Shown here: one piece after another, positions 1 to 7,523 of the stretch | Layout: every line of letters begins with the position of its first letter | Position numbering within the stretch: position 1 is the first letter of the stretch | From: SIG710 sp045605745 | GTDB lineage: Bacteria; Bacillota; Clostridia; Oscillospirales; CAG-272 | Reading direction: 5' to 3' | DNA length: 14,033 nt | Assembly: GCA_045605745.1 (NCBI GenBank) | Contig: JAZUQN010000183.1 | Location: forward strand, 1 to 14,033 | The notes under the pieces: model-generated | The model's database searches: none | Told to the model about the DNA's origin: nothing | What the model saw: the letters and a program-made list of their open reading frames with translations, nothing else | Program-made: the position numbers and the translations under genes

Positions 1-477
1 GATACCGGGAACATCGTCCTTTGTAAGTCTGCCGTAAACCTCACCGTTGATAGTAAGAACGGGAGCAAGACCGCAGGCACCTATGCAGCGAGTTGCCTCG
101 ATGGAGAACTTTCCGTCAGGAGAAGTTTCGCCGGATGCCATTCCAAGCTCCTGGCAGATCTCATCAAGGATATCGCCCGAGCCCTTAACATAGCAAGCAG
201 TTCCAAGACATACAGCGATAGCAACCTCGCCATCGGGATTGAGCTTGAACTGTGCATAGAAAGATACGATGCCATAGATTTCCTCAAGAGAAACACCTGT
301 CTTCTCTCCGATTATCTTCTGAACCTCGATGGGAAGATAGCCGTAGATGCCCTGTGCTTCCTGAAGGATCGGCATCATTGCACCCTGTGTACCGTTATAC
401 TTTTCGATAACAGCGAGCAGCTTTGCTTCCTGCTCTGCGGTGCCATGAAATTCGACCGTAGTCAATTTCTTTTTCAT
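1..477 (-). CDS. nuoE: NuoE/HndA-like [2Fe-2S] subunit of an NAD(P)H-linked oxidoreductase or hydrogenase (3' end beyond the window)
   Basis: The 159 visible residues match the thioredoxin-like 24-kDa NuoE family (NuoE of complex I, HndA/HydC of bifurcating hydrogenases). Residues 15-75 form the helical N-terminal part (AQGIYGYLP, VSFYAQF). The ferredoxin part follows, with four cysteine ligands at C90, C95, C131 and C135 (VCLGTAC and CIGAC). In this family the subunit passes electrons between a flavin/NAD(H) subunit and other Fe-S centres in the cytoplasm. The family is about 160 residues long, so only a few C-terminal residues should be missing. The ATG at 477-475 is set by a GGAGG at 490-486 with 8 bases spacing. 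Codon use looks more optimised (AAG, GGC, CTT, ATC) than in most other genes here, which suggests high expression. Whether it serves a hydrogenase or another NADH-linked complex depends on genes outside the window. Confidence 0.9.
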   Translation of the reverse strand, partial: MKKKLTTVEFHGTAEQEAKLLAVIEKYNGTQGAMMPILQEAQGIYGYLPIEVQKIIGEKTGVSLEEIYGIVSFYAQFKLNPDGEVAIAVCLGTACYVKGSGDILDEICQELGMASGETSPDGKFSIEATRCIGACGLAPVLTINGEVYGRLTKDDVPGI

Positions 478-494
478 AGTTGATACCTCCATCT

Positions 495-512
495 TTGTTA
501 AAAAAATAACAA
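495..512. promoter_or_regulatory. Probable Rex operator (redox-responsive repressor site)
   Basis: The site reads TTGTTA-AAAAAA-TAACAA. The known Rex consensus is TTGTTAANNNNTTAACAA; this differs at one of the 14 specified positions and has the same 18-bp length. Rex senses NADH/NAD+ and represses fermentation, hydrogenase and NADH-oxidoreductase genes in Firmicutes. The site lies between the promoter (570-598) and the ribosome binding site (486-490), about 60 bases past the predicted start of transcription, so it would act as a roadblock. A further half-site (TAACAA, 614-619) lies just upstream of the -35. No rex gene is in the window. Confidence 0.65.
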
Positions 513-569
513 AATATTTTAAAACTGTACGGCGCATTTAAAAATGCCCCGCTACACAGTAATGACTAC

Positions 570-598
570 ATTATACTACAATATCCTTAAAAAGTCTA
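570..598 (-). promoter_or_regulatory. Sigma-A promoter of the NuoE-like gene
   Basis: On the minus strand, TAGACT (598-593, 4/6 to TTGACA) is followed by 17 bases and a perfect TATAAT (575-570). Transcription should start near 563, giving a leader of about 86 bases that contains the Rex-like site and the GGAGG ribosome binding site. Confidence 0.75.
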
Positions 599-677
599 TA
601 CGTTTCGATAAAATAACAAAAAGTTTACAATTTGCGAACATTTTTTAACCGAAATTAGATTTCATTTATAAAAACTC

Positions 678-708
678 AAAACTGCGGCACAAATTGCACC
701 GCAGTTTT
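678..708 (-). terminator. Rho-independent terminator after the MATE gene
   Basis: A perfect 10-bp stem (AAAACTGCGG with CCGCAGTTTT, arms 678-687 and 699-708) with an 11-base loop starts 18 bases after the MATE stop codon. On the minus strand it runs into a T-rich tract (GAGTTTTTATA). It ends the 3D-MATE transcript before the NuoE promoter region. Confidence 0.75.
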
Positions 709-726
709 AAAAATTGCACATCATTA

Positions 727-2139
727 TCATTCAGAATCGGACTCCAAGCTTTTAAGGCCAAATGCCGTCTCTTTTTTCTTAATTTCTCTGGCAATATTCG
801 CAAGCAGAAATGTTCCCAAAACAGTTGAAAGGAGAGTTACTCCAACAAAGTTCAGCCAAATTCCGTCAAGACCGAGGGGCCAAAGTACACCAAGCATAAT
901 TACCGGGAAAACAAGGGCAAATCCAACAGACATAAGGGTTGCTTGAACCGGTTTTTCAATTGCACTAAGAAAGCTCTGGGTTGTAACCCCCACCCATCTG
1001 AACAGATAAGCAAAGCAGAAAATCTTTATTCCGTGTGTTGAAAGCTCAAGAAGTAATGTATCCTCAGGCTTTACAAAAAGGGACGCAATGGCATCGGGGG
1101 CAAAAAACAAAACAAATGTTGAGACAATGCCGATTATACCGGTTCCCACATACGCACACTTAACAATCTTCTTAACTCTCGCATAATCCCCTGCCCCCCA
1201 GTTATAGCCAATAGCCGGAGAGATCGAATCGCTGATGCCGTAAAGAAGCGGCCAGCATAGATCACTTGAATACATAAGCACTGCATATGCGGCAACCGCT
1301 GTTGTTCCTCCATTTTCACCAAAGGCTGCAACGCCAAGAGTCATGAGGGAAATATTCATTAAAATAGATGTTACACGACCTGCAATATTACTGAGAAAAA
1401 CAGGTGAACCGCAGGCTGCGATTTCTTTTATCATAGAAAAGCTGAATTTGGGTTTTGTGAATTGCAAAAGTGTTTTCCCACGCACAAATGGTATCAATGC
1501 CGCAATTGCGCTAAGACACATCGAAACGCTCGTTGCAAGCGCAGCGCCAACAACATCCATCTTCATAACAAGCAAAAAGAAACTTAAAAAACCAATAGTT
1601 GCAAAATTTGAGCAAATATTGATCGCCATACTTGTTTTGACAAATCCGCTTATACGCAAATAATTATCCATTGCGAAAAATATAGTGGTAAGGGGACTGC
1701 AAAGCGCAAAAGTTCTAAGATATCTCACAGAGGTATCAAGAAGCTTATTATCTGCCCCCATCATTCTCGCCAAAGGCTCAGCGGCAAAAAGCATTATAGA
1801 GCCCATGAGAACAGATGTAAAAAAGATCAAAACAACAGAGCCTGAAAACACATTGTTTGCTGTTTTGTGATCTCCCCTACCAAGAGCAATAGAAATAGGC
1901 ACGGAAGCACCAACTCCAACAAGATCTGCAAGAGAAAAATTGATCATAACCAAAGGAAAAGCAATATTAACAGCCGCAAAAGCACCCTCACCCAATATCT
2001 GACCGATAAATGCGCCCTCAACAATACTATATATCGACATTGCGAACATACTTATCATGCCGGGGAGACATACAACAAAAAACAGCTTCCACGGCTTCAT
2101 TTCAGAATACATTTGTTCGGTTTTTGTCCTTGCTTCCAT
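727..2139 (-). CDS. MATE family multidrug/Na+ (or H+) antiporter, MepA-like
   Basis: A 470-residue polytopic membrane protein with about 12 hydrophobic segments in two similar halves, as usual for MATE efflux pumps, which export cationic drugs or metabolites in exchange for Na+ or H+. Family-like stretches include PGMISMFAMSIYSIVEGAFIG near the start (residues ~26-46), GVGASVPISIALGRGD in the first half and GVTTQSFLSAIEKP in the second half. The ATG at 2139-2137 is chosen because GGAGTG (2148-2143) lies just upstream. An upstream in-frame ATG at 2214 would overlap the previous gene by 73 bases. Only two bases separate this start from the TGA of the 3D-domain gene, and the ribosome binding site lies inside that gene's last codons, so translation is probably coupled. 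The charged tail (REIKKKE...ESDSE) should be cytoplasmic. The substrate cannot be read from sequence. Confidence 0.93.
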   Translation of the reverse strand: MEARTKTEQMYSEMKPWKLFFVVCLPGMISMFAMSIYSIVEGAFIGQILGEGAFAAVNIAFPLVMINFSLADLVGVGASVPISIALGRGDHKTANNVFSGSVVLIFFTSVLMGSIMLFAAEPLARMMGADNKLLDTSVRYLRTFALCSPLTTIFFAMDNYLRISGFVKTSMAINICSNFATIGFLSFFLLVMKMDVVGAALATSVSMCLSAIAALIPFVRGKTLLQFTKPKFSFSMIKEIAACGSPVFLSNIAGRVTSILMNISLMTLGVAAFGENGGTTAVAAYAVLMYSSDLCWPLLYGISDSISPAIGYNWGAGDYARVKKIVKCAYVGTGIIGIVSTFVLFFAPDAIASLFVKPEDTLLLELSTHGIKIFCFAYLFRWVGVTTQSFLSAIEKPVQATLMSVGFALVFPVIMLGVLWPLGLDGIWLNFVGVTLLSTVLGTFLLANIAREIKKKETAFGLKSLESDSE

Positions 2140-2141
2140 TA

Positions 2142-3074
2142 TCACTCCAAAATATAAACTCTCATTTTTCTTCTGCCAAATTGAAGCAGCTCTTCTCTTG
2201 TTCCCTCCATGCAAACATCGATATGCTTGCCTTTAAAATTTCCGCAATCTTCTGCTGAGCGATATCCAACCTCGCCCCAATTCCCCGTGATAAACATTTT
2301 AGTTCCATATGGAATAACCTTGGGGTCAACTGCAACAACCTCTTCGTTTGCCACATGGCCTGTTGCGGTGATACCGCCTGTGTGATAAGCAGTTGCAACA
2401 ACATCTATATAGTGAGAATAATTATAAACCGTTCCATCTTTTGAAGTGACAGTACCTCCAACGCCTTTATAGTATACAGCATTGACCGGTGCAATTTCAT
2501 CGCACTCTGAAATCACATTTTCAGAAACCACGACTCCGTCAAGATAATTAATCTCCCGTGTGATAACCCTTGCTCCGGCCTTTCCCTCTGAAACAAGCTT
2601 AGTCTGCCCCTTGGGTATCTCACCGGAAGGCTTATATTCTATATCAAAGGGTATCTCTATCTCTTCAGAATAGACCTCTGTTGTATAAATTCCCACTGTC
2701 AAAACAAGTCCGTCATATATCTCGGAATCAAGATCAGCACTAACAGCCATATTGTCCCGAAGCTCAATACCAATGCGCTCCAAAAGCTGTCGAGCCGTCA
2801 TAATTTTCGAGTTGCATACAGCATATTCATATCCACCACAGATAACCTTTACGGTAGCCCGTGCCGGTTTAGCCGAATCAAGAGAACTTATCTCTTCCAC
2901 ATATGTACTATCTGTTATATCTTCCTCTTCTTGTGGCAAAAGCTCTGCAGCCATTGCACAAATTACCGAAAGAACAAGTAAAAGAGCTGTAACGATAATC
3001 GGCAGGATTTGTTTCTTCAGCTTTTCTCTATTACTAAATTCTTGTGTCTCGCGCAAAGAAATTATCTTTCTCAC
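2142..3074 (-). CDS. Cell-wall protein with DUF348, G5 and 3D domains (YabE-like, putative lytic transglycosylase)
   Basis: A 310-residue protein with one N-terminal membrane segment (about 22-43), so it is exported and anchored or cleaved. Residues ~74-125 resemble DUF348 (VICGGYEYAVCNSKIMTARQ), ~130-205 a G5 domain, and ~223-308 a 3D domain. The three aspartates that name the last domain are present: D250 (AVDP), D276 (AEDCGN) and D286 (HIDV). The 3D fold is related to MltA, so peptidoglycan cleavage outside the cell is the likely role. The start is GTG (3074-3072). AAAGGAG lies upstream with a rather long 12-base gap, so an ATT at 3080 cannot be fully excluded. The gene leads a two-gene operon with the MATE transporter; why these two are paired is not evident. 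Confidence 0.88.
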   Translation of the reverse strand: MRKIISLRETQEFSNREKLKKQILPIIVTALLLVLSVICAMAAELLPQEEEDITDSTYVEEISSLDSAKPARATVKVICGGYEYAVCNSKIMTARQLLERIGIELRDNMAVSADLDSEIYDGLVLTVGIYTTEVYSEEIEIPFDIEYKPSGEIPKGQTKLVSEGKAGARVITREINYLDGVVVSENVISECDEIAPVNAVYYKGVGGTVTSKDGTVYNYSHYIDVVATAYHTGGITATGHVANEEVVAVDPKVIPYGTKMFITGNWGEVGYRSAEDCGNFKGKHIDVCMEGTREELLQFGRRKMRVYILE

Positions 3075-3133
3075 AGAAATCGCTTGCTCCTTTCGTCTTT
3101 ATTCCTGCATATCAAATTATGCAAACCCGAAAG

Positions 3134-3162
3134 ATTATAACACAAGACAGATTATTTGTAAA
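3134..3162 (-). promoter_or_regulatory. Sigma-A promoter of the 3D-MATE operon
   Basis: On the minus strand, TTTACA (3162-3157) is followed by 17 bases and a perfect TATAAT (3139-3134), preceded by TG at the extended -10 position (TTGTGTTATAAT). Transcription should start near 3127. The same 12-mer occurs in two other promoters of this window. Confidence 0.8.
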
Positions 3163-3196
3163 CCCCAAAGCGAAAACATTGGTCATTTTCAACACA

Positions 3197-3226
3197 AACC
3201 AAAAGAAATCAAATTATTTTTTGGTT
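3197..3226 (-). terminator. Weak hairpin after ktrA, possible terminator
   Basis: AACCAAAA (3226-3219) can pair with TTTTGGTT (3204-3197) around a 14-base loop, starting inside the ktrA stop codon. The stem is A/U-rich and the following T-tract is interrupted (TGTGTTG), so termination would be inefficient and some read-through into the 3D-MATE operon is likely. Confidence 0.3.
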
Positions 3227-3872
3227 ATTTTGAGGTAAGTTTTTCCAAATCCTCGTTGCTTCCCATAACCATCAGATGTTCATCTGCCTTGATAACATAG
3301 TCAGGAGAAACGGTTGCCTTAAAAACACCCTCTTTTAGATATCCAAGAACATTAAGATTATACTTAACTCTGAAATTTATACTTTTAATGCTCTTTCCTA
3401 TCCAGCTTTTTTCCGGAACTATCTCAAAAACAGCATAGTCATCGGTGAGCTTAATATAATCAAATATCTTATCGGAGCATTCACTAACCGCTATCTTTCT
3501 CGTCACCTCACGCTCCGGATAAATTATGAAATCGGCGCCAACCATTCGCAAAAACTTATCCTGAATATCATCTGTTGCAGAAGCAAAAATACGTTTAGCG
3601 CCAAGTTCCTTTAAATGACTGGTTATCTCGAGACTTGCTCTGAGATCACCTCCAACACAAACAAAGCAGGCGTCAAAATCTGTAACCCCAAGATTTTCAA
3701 GAACATCTGAGACGGTGCAGTCTGCAACCTTGCCGGAGGTGACATATTTAAGCATTTCTTCAACACTTTCAGCATTCTTATCAATAACAAGCGTCTCGCA
3801 TTTGCGGCCAAAAAACTCTGTGCAAAGATGTCGTCCAACCGTTCCAAGTCCTATAATCAAAAATTGCTTCAT
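3225..3872 (-). CDS. ktrA: KtrA/TrkA-type regulatory subunit of a K+ uptake system
   Basis: A 215-residue cytoplasmic RCK protein, the normal length for KtrA/KtrC. The N-terminal Rossmann (RCK_N) domain has GLGTVG at 8-13 and the acidic residue D31 after the second strand, which bind NAD(H) or ATP/ADP in this family. E120 (YPERE) sits where KtrA proteins have a conserved glutamate. The C-terminal RCK_C domain (~137-213) keeps the R168...N172-L-N-V...P190 pattern of c-di-AMP-responsive members. KtrA forms an octameric ring that gates the membrane subunit KtrB. The start is fixed by AAGGAG upstream, which overlaps the TAA of ktrB (12 bases between genes). Adjacency to ktrB makes the assignment firm. 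Control by c-di-AMP is inferred from the family. Confidence 0.93.
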   Translation of the reverse strand: MKQFLIIGLGTVGRHLCTEFFGRKCETLVIDKNAESVEEMLKYVTSGKVADCTVSDVLENLGVTDFDACFVCVGGDLRASLEITSHLKELGAKRIFASATDDIQDKFLRMVGADFIIYPEREVTRKIAVSECSDKIFDYIKLTDDYAVFEIVPEKSWIGKSIKSINFRVKYNLNVLGYLKEGVFKATVSPDYVIKADEHLMVMGSNEDLEKLTSK

Positions 3873-3884
3873 ATATACATCTCC

Positions 3885-5216
3885 TTATCCGATGACTATT
3901 TCTTCTGTTGGGGCACCGATAGCCTTTGGTGCTCTTTTTGTTATGAGAGCTGCCGCAAAGGATATACTTCCAACCCTTCCCAGATACATTAGAAAAATTA
4001 TTACATATTTAGAAACAGGCAAAAGCTCACGAGTTATTCCTGTGGTTAAGCCAACTGTGCCCATAGCCGAGAATGTCTCAAACAAAACATCACCGAGGTC
4101 AAGGGATTGTACAGCACAGATGATAAATGCTCCTATAAGAGCAAGCGAAAGGTTTGTCACAGCAACGGTTGCAGCCTTTCTAACAGAATCATCACTTATC
4201 CTTCTGCCAAAGAGCTCAGTGTGCGATCTTCCCCTTATCCCCGAAATAGCATGAAGCAGCAGAACTGCGAAAGTAGTTGTTTTAATACCACCTGCAGTTG
4301 AACCGGGGCTGCCGCCCACAAAGAACAAAAGCACATTAATAAGCTTCCCACCCGAGGAAAATGCCGCCGTATCCGCAATATTCATACCCGCCGTTCTTGC
4401 GCTGACAGAACCGAAAATTGATGACATTATCTGTTCAGAGACACTCATGCCGGTGTGCGAAGCATCCCTCTCAAAAATGAATATAAAAAACGCTCCAAAA
4501 ACCAGCAGAAAGGCTGTTGTTATCAAAACAAGCTTTGTGTGAAAGCTGTATTTTTTCAACCTCAAACCATTCTTATATATGTCATCCCAAACCAAAAAAC
4601 CAATACCTCCTATGATAACAAGGAGCATAACAGTCACAGGAATGAGAATATCCGAGGAATAATGCATAAGAGATGAGTACGGCTCAAAAACGCCCATAAG
4701 ATCGAAGCCTGCGTTGCAAAACGCAGAGATCGAATGAAAAATTCCAAACCAAGCTGCTTGTCCTGCCGGTAGTTCTCTCAGAAAACCCAAGGTCAATATA
4801 ATTGCACCAAGACCCTCAAAGATCAGCGTTCCAATAATTATCTTTTTTGTGAGCCTAAGGATTCCACCGATGTTTGAAGAATTTATGCTTTCGATCATCA
4901 GCTCCTTTTCCCTTATTCCCATCCGTTTTTTCATAAGCATCATGAAAAGAGTCGCCATAGTGACAAAGCCAAGACCGCCAACCTGAATAAGGACAAGAAT
5001 AACAATCTGTCCAAAAAGAGACCAGTGTGTTCCAGTATCAACAGGTACAAGCCCTGTAACGCAGGATGCAGAGGTTGCAGTGAAAAGCGCATCATTAAAG
5101 CTTGATATATCTCCCGTAACGCTTGAAAAGGGCATCATAAGGAGAAGTGTTCCAACAAGTATCATTATTGCATATCCAAGTGCTATAACCTGAACATAAG
5201 AAAGTCTTGCCTTCAT
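3885..5216 (-). CDS. ktrB: KtrB/TrkH-type K+ (Na+-dependent) transporter membrane subunit
   Basis: A 443-residue member of the Trk/Ktr/HKT superfamily, at the usual KtrB length. It shows the four membrane-pore-membrane repeats, each with the filter glycine: G55 (SCVTGL), G170 (FCNAGFD), G277 (ARTAGMN) and G389 (GTVGLTTG). The glycine/serine-rich gating loop GGSPGSTAGGIKT (301-313) and the conserved arginine of the last segment (R414, YLGRVGS) are present. With KtrA it forms a gated K+ uptake channel in the plasma membrane. The start codon lies 6 bases after the LtaS-like gene; GAGG at the end of that gene serves as ribosome binding site, about 11 bases away. This indicates translational coupling within one operon. 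Confidence 0.94.
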   Translation of the reverse strand: MKARLSYVQVIALGYAIMILVGTLLLMMPFSSVTGDISSFNDALFTATSASCVTGLVPVDTGTHWSLFGQIVILVLIQVGGLGFVTMATLFMMLMKKRMGIREKELMIESINSSNIGGILRLTKKIIIGTLIFEGLGAIILTLGFLRELPAGQAAWFGIFHSISAFCNAGFDLMGVFEPYSSLMHYSSDILIPVTVMLLVIIGGIGFLVWDDIYKNGLRLKKYSFHTKLVLITTAFLLVFGAFFIFIFERDASHTGMSVSEQIMSSIFGSVSARTAGMNIADTAAFSSGGKLINVLLFFVGGSPGSTAGGIKTTTFAVLLLHAISGIRGRSHTELFGRRISDDSVRKAATVAVTNLSLALIGAFIICAVQSLDLGDVLFETFSAMGTVGLTTGITRELLPVSKYVIIFLMYLGRVGSISFAAALITKRAPKAIGAPTEEIVIG

Positions 5217-5222
5217 AACGGT

Positions 5223-7319
5223 TTAATCCTCACCAAAAACTATGTTATAATAATCAAGTGCGATAACCTTTTTAGAATAGTTGATCTTATTGCCAACAAT
5301 CGATTTTATCCTCTTAACGTAAGCATCGTCCACCTGGGCACCGTCTGCAGCAGTAAACCTTCCGGTGCTCGCATCATAGCAGCCTTTATCAGTCAGCCAG
5401 CTATAATTTGTCCAAAGAACAAGCGGCTCTGCCTCAGAGAAAACATCTCTGCCAACAAGAAGTCTTGAATCATATTCAACACCAAAAAGGTTTGAAAGAG
5501 TTGGAAGAATGTCAAGGCTGTAAACAGGCGTATCAACAACGATAGGCTCTTCCCTATTCTCAAGTGATCCGCTCCAGATAATAAGTGCAGAATGATCGCG
5601 CTTGAAAATGTCGCTTGCCTCATAGCCGTAAAGCTCTCTCAGATAATCTCTGTCATTACCCCAAGTTTCGCTGTTTTCAAGTCCATAAGGATAATGGTCG
5701 GTGGATATAACGATAACCGTATCATCCGCAATCCCCTTTGCCTCAAGCTGTTCAACTATATATGAAAGTCCCTTTTCAAGCTCATAATTTGCCGCATGAT
5801 ATGCCTTTATGGTTTCAGATGCATCCATTTCTGCAAAAACATCCTTGTTTCTCTTTGACATACTGTTTCCTGTCCAGTTATATAGGCAGTGACCACTCAC
5901 GGTCATATAGTAAATATTAAAAGGTTCTTCTGAAACATACTTGTCAAAGGTATATTTCATCATTTCCTCATCACTTGCAGGCCAACGGCTTCCAACGCCC
6001 TCTTCCATACCGTTTCCCATACCTATAAACTCCGAGTAACCAAAATTCTTATGGGTAAGGTTTCTGCTGTAGTAGGTATAAGAGTTATTATGATAGGCAT
6101 AGGAGTTATAGCCCTCTCGTGAAAGCTGATTTCCAATAGTTAGATGCAGATTAAGACCAACGGTGTTCTTCATACTCTTAACTCCAGCCATTGGAACAAG
6201 TCCCATAAGAACAGAATATTCACCGGTTGAGGTGCTTCCGCCCCAAGCAGGTTGATAATAGTCAGTGAAATTAATACCCTTGGAATATAGACGGTAAAGT
6301 GTTGGGGTTCTCACCGGATCTATAACCTCTTTTGAAAAGGCTTCAGCGGTGATCAGGATCAAATTTTTGCCCTTGAACATTCCCGTATATTCATTTTGAG
6401 ATGTCGGTGTTTGGCTTGCAATATAGGAATGAACCTTTGCTACATCAGAGCGACTTTCAGTTTCAGCAAGTGCCGCAAAATCCACATCTATTTCATTTTT
6501 TTCGTACACAACAGGTAGCTCGGGGGGCTCTTCTGTATCGGTGCTGATATCCGCTGTGTCATCGGTATTATGCGTGGTATCGGGACTGTCTGTATCAATG
6601 GGATCGATTATTTCAAAATCAAAATCTCCGTCACCGCCGCCAATTGAATTGAAGGTGTCAAGAACCATAGCATTAGATAATCCAAAGGTGTGAACGGCCG
6701 CATCAAAATTATACTGCTCCGAGAGCTTAATTTTATCAACCGGATGCAGGCTGATAATTCCAATGCAGACAAGCTGCAAAACAAGTGCGGCAAAAATGCG
6801 CAAAAGCGGAATCTGGCTGTTGCGATTTCCAAAAAGCCTTCTGAAAGAAAAACAATAAAGAGCCAGGGGCAGATAATAAAGCAGGATCACCCAAATGCCC
6901 TTTAAAATAAGAGCAAGAGCAACCTCTGTAAAGCCTGTTGCAACATCTTCTGTTCCGCTAAAAATAGATGCCAAGGTCATACAGGTTCTGAAAGAGCGAA
7001 AAACGAAAAACTCAACACAGAAAAGAATGGGGCTCAACGCAAGCAAAACTATGCCCACAATTTTTCTTGGCTTTGGTCTTTTAATAAGCTCAACAAGTGC
7101 CCCAAAAAACGTTCCGAGAGCACCTCCCGTAAGAGTTATGTAGAGCCATGTGAAAGAGCTGTTGCTAATACCGATAAGGGCAAAAAGCAACACTTCGAAA
7201 TATATGAATGTAAGCGCCATGAAGCCCCAAAGGGGAAATCTCATAAATGATCTTCTTGTAAATGGCTCAAAAATCTTTGCAATATAAGTTTTTATATTAA
7301 ACTGTTTATTCTCGTTCAT
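5223..7319 (-). CDS. ltaS: Lipoteichoic acid synthase-like phosphoglycerol transferase (LtaS family)
   Basis: A 698-residue protein with about five N-terminal membrane segments (within ~30-195), an Asp/Thr-rich acidic linker (~235-268) and an extracellular sulfatase-fold domain (~315-640). Catalytic residues align with LtaS: E326 (ITAEAF), nucleophile T363 (GGSTSTGEY), H476 (SGHCLYN) and D541-H542 (STDHYP). The family transfers glycerol phosphate from phosphatidylglycerol to a growing lipoteichoic acid chain, using Mn2+. ATG 7319-7317 is chosen over the ATG 18 bases upstream because GGAGTG (7330-7325) is correctly spaced only for it. Known LtaS proteins are usually about 600-650 residues; the excess is largely the linker. 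It is the first gene of an operon with ktrB and ktrA. A different polyol-phosphate substrate is possible. Confidence 0.88.
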   Translation of the reverse strand: MNENKQFNIKTYIAKIFEPFTRRSFMRFPLWGFMALTFIYFEVLLFALIGISNSSFTWLYITLTGGALGTFFGALVELIKRPKPRKIVGIVLLALSPILFCVEFFVFRSFRTCMTLASIFSGTEDVATGFTEVALALILKGIWVILLYYLPLALYCFSFRRLFGNRNSQIPLLRIFAALVLQLVCIGIISLHPVDKIKLSEQYNFDAAVHTFGLSNAMVLDTFNSIGGGDGDFDFEIIDPIDTDSPDTTHNTDDTADISTDTEEPPELPVVYEKNEIDVDFAALAETESRSDVAKVHSYIASQTPTSQNEYTGMFKGKNLILITAEAFSKEVIDPVRTPTLYRLYSKGINFTDYYQPAWGGSTSTGEYSVLMGLVPMAGVKSMKNTVGLNLHLTIGNQLSREGYNSYAYHNNSYTYYSRNLTHKNFGYSEFIGMGNGMEEGVGSRWPASDEEMMKYTFDKYVSEEPFNIYYMTVSGHCLYNWTGNSMSKRNKDVFAEMDASETIKAYHAANYELEKGLSYIVEQLEAKGIADDTVIVISTDHYPYGLENSETWGNDRDYLRELYGYEASDIFKRDHSALIIWSGSLENREEPIVVDTPVYSLDILPTLSNLFGVEYDSRLLVGRDVFSEAEPLVLWTNYSWLTDKGCYDASTGRFTAADGAQVDDAYVKRIKSIVGNKINYSKKVIALDYYNIVFGED

Positions 7320-7367
7320 ATTATCACTCCGATCCATAGGTAAATTTAATACAAAGCACCATCATAT

Positions 7368-7396
7368 AATATATCACAATAACGCGAATATTACAT
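7368..7396 (-). promoter_or_regulatory. Possible promoter of the ltaS-ktrB-ktrA operon
   Basis: On the minus strand, TATATT (7373-7368) follows TTGTGA as in other promoters here. Seventeen bases upstream is ATGTAA (7396-7391), a poor -35 with 3/6 matches. The leader would be about 40 bases. It is the best candidate in the divergent intergenic region but clearly weaker than the other promoters listed. Confidence 0.4.
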
Positions 7397-7406
7397 TTCT
7401 ATTTTA

Positions 7407-7443
7407 TGACTAATTTGTTAATATGTATCTTCATACTTATTTT
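7407..7443 (+). promoter_or_regulatory. Possible promoter(s) of the amidase gene
   Basis: Two overlapping readings exist. A sigma-A type reading is TTGTTA (7415-7420), 17 bases, TATTTT (7438-7443). A forespore sigma-G-like reading is TGACTA (7407-7412), 19 bases, CATACTT (7432-7438), close to TGMATA/CATACTA but with a spacer one to two bases too long. Neither is strong. Confidence 0.3.
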
Positions 7444-7523
7444 ATACACACTCAGCATTACAACCCCGAATTAAATTTAACACTGCCGCGTAAAATTAAA
7501 CAAAAACATAGGGGTTGAACATT

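Noticed and set aside
2137..2214. Longer N-terminus of the MATE protein starting at 2214
   Set aside because: It would overlap the 3D-domain gene by 73 bases and adds a non-hydrophobic 25-residue tail unlike the family. A good ribosome binding site precedes the ATG at 2139.
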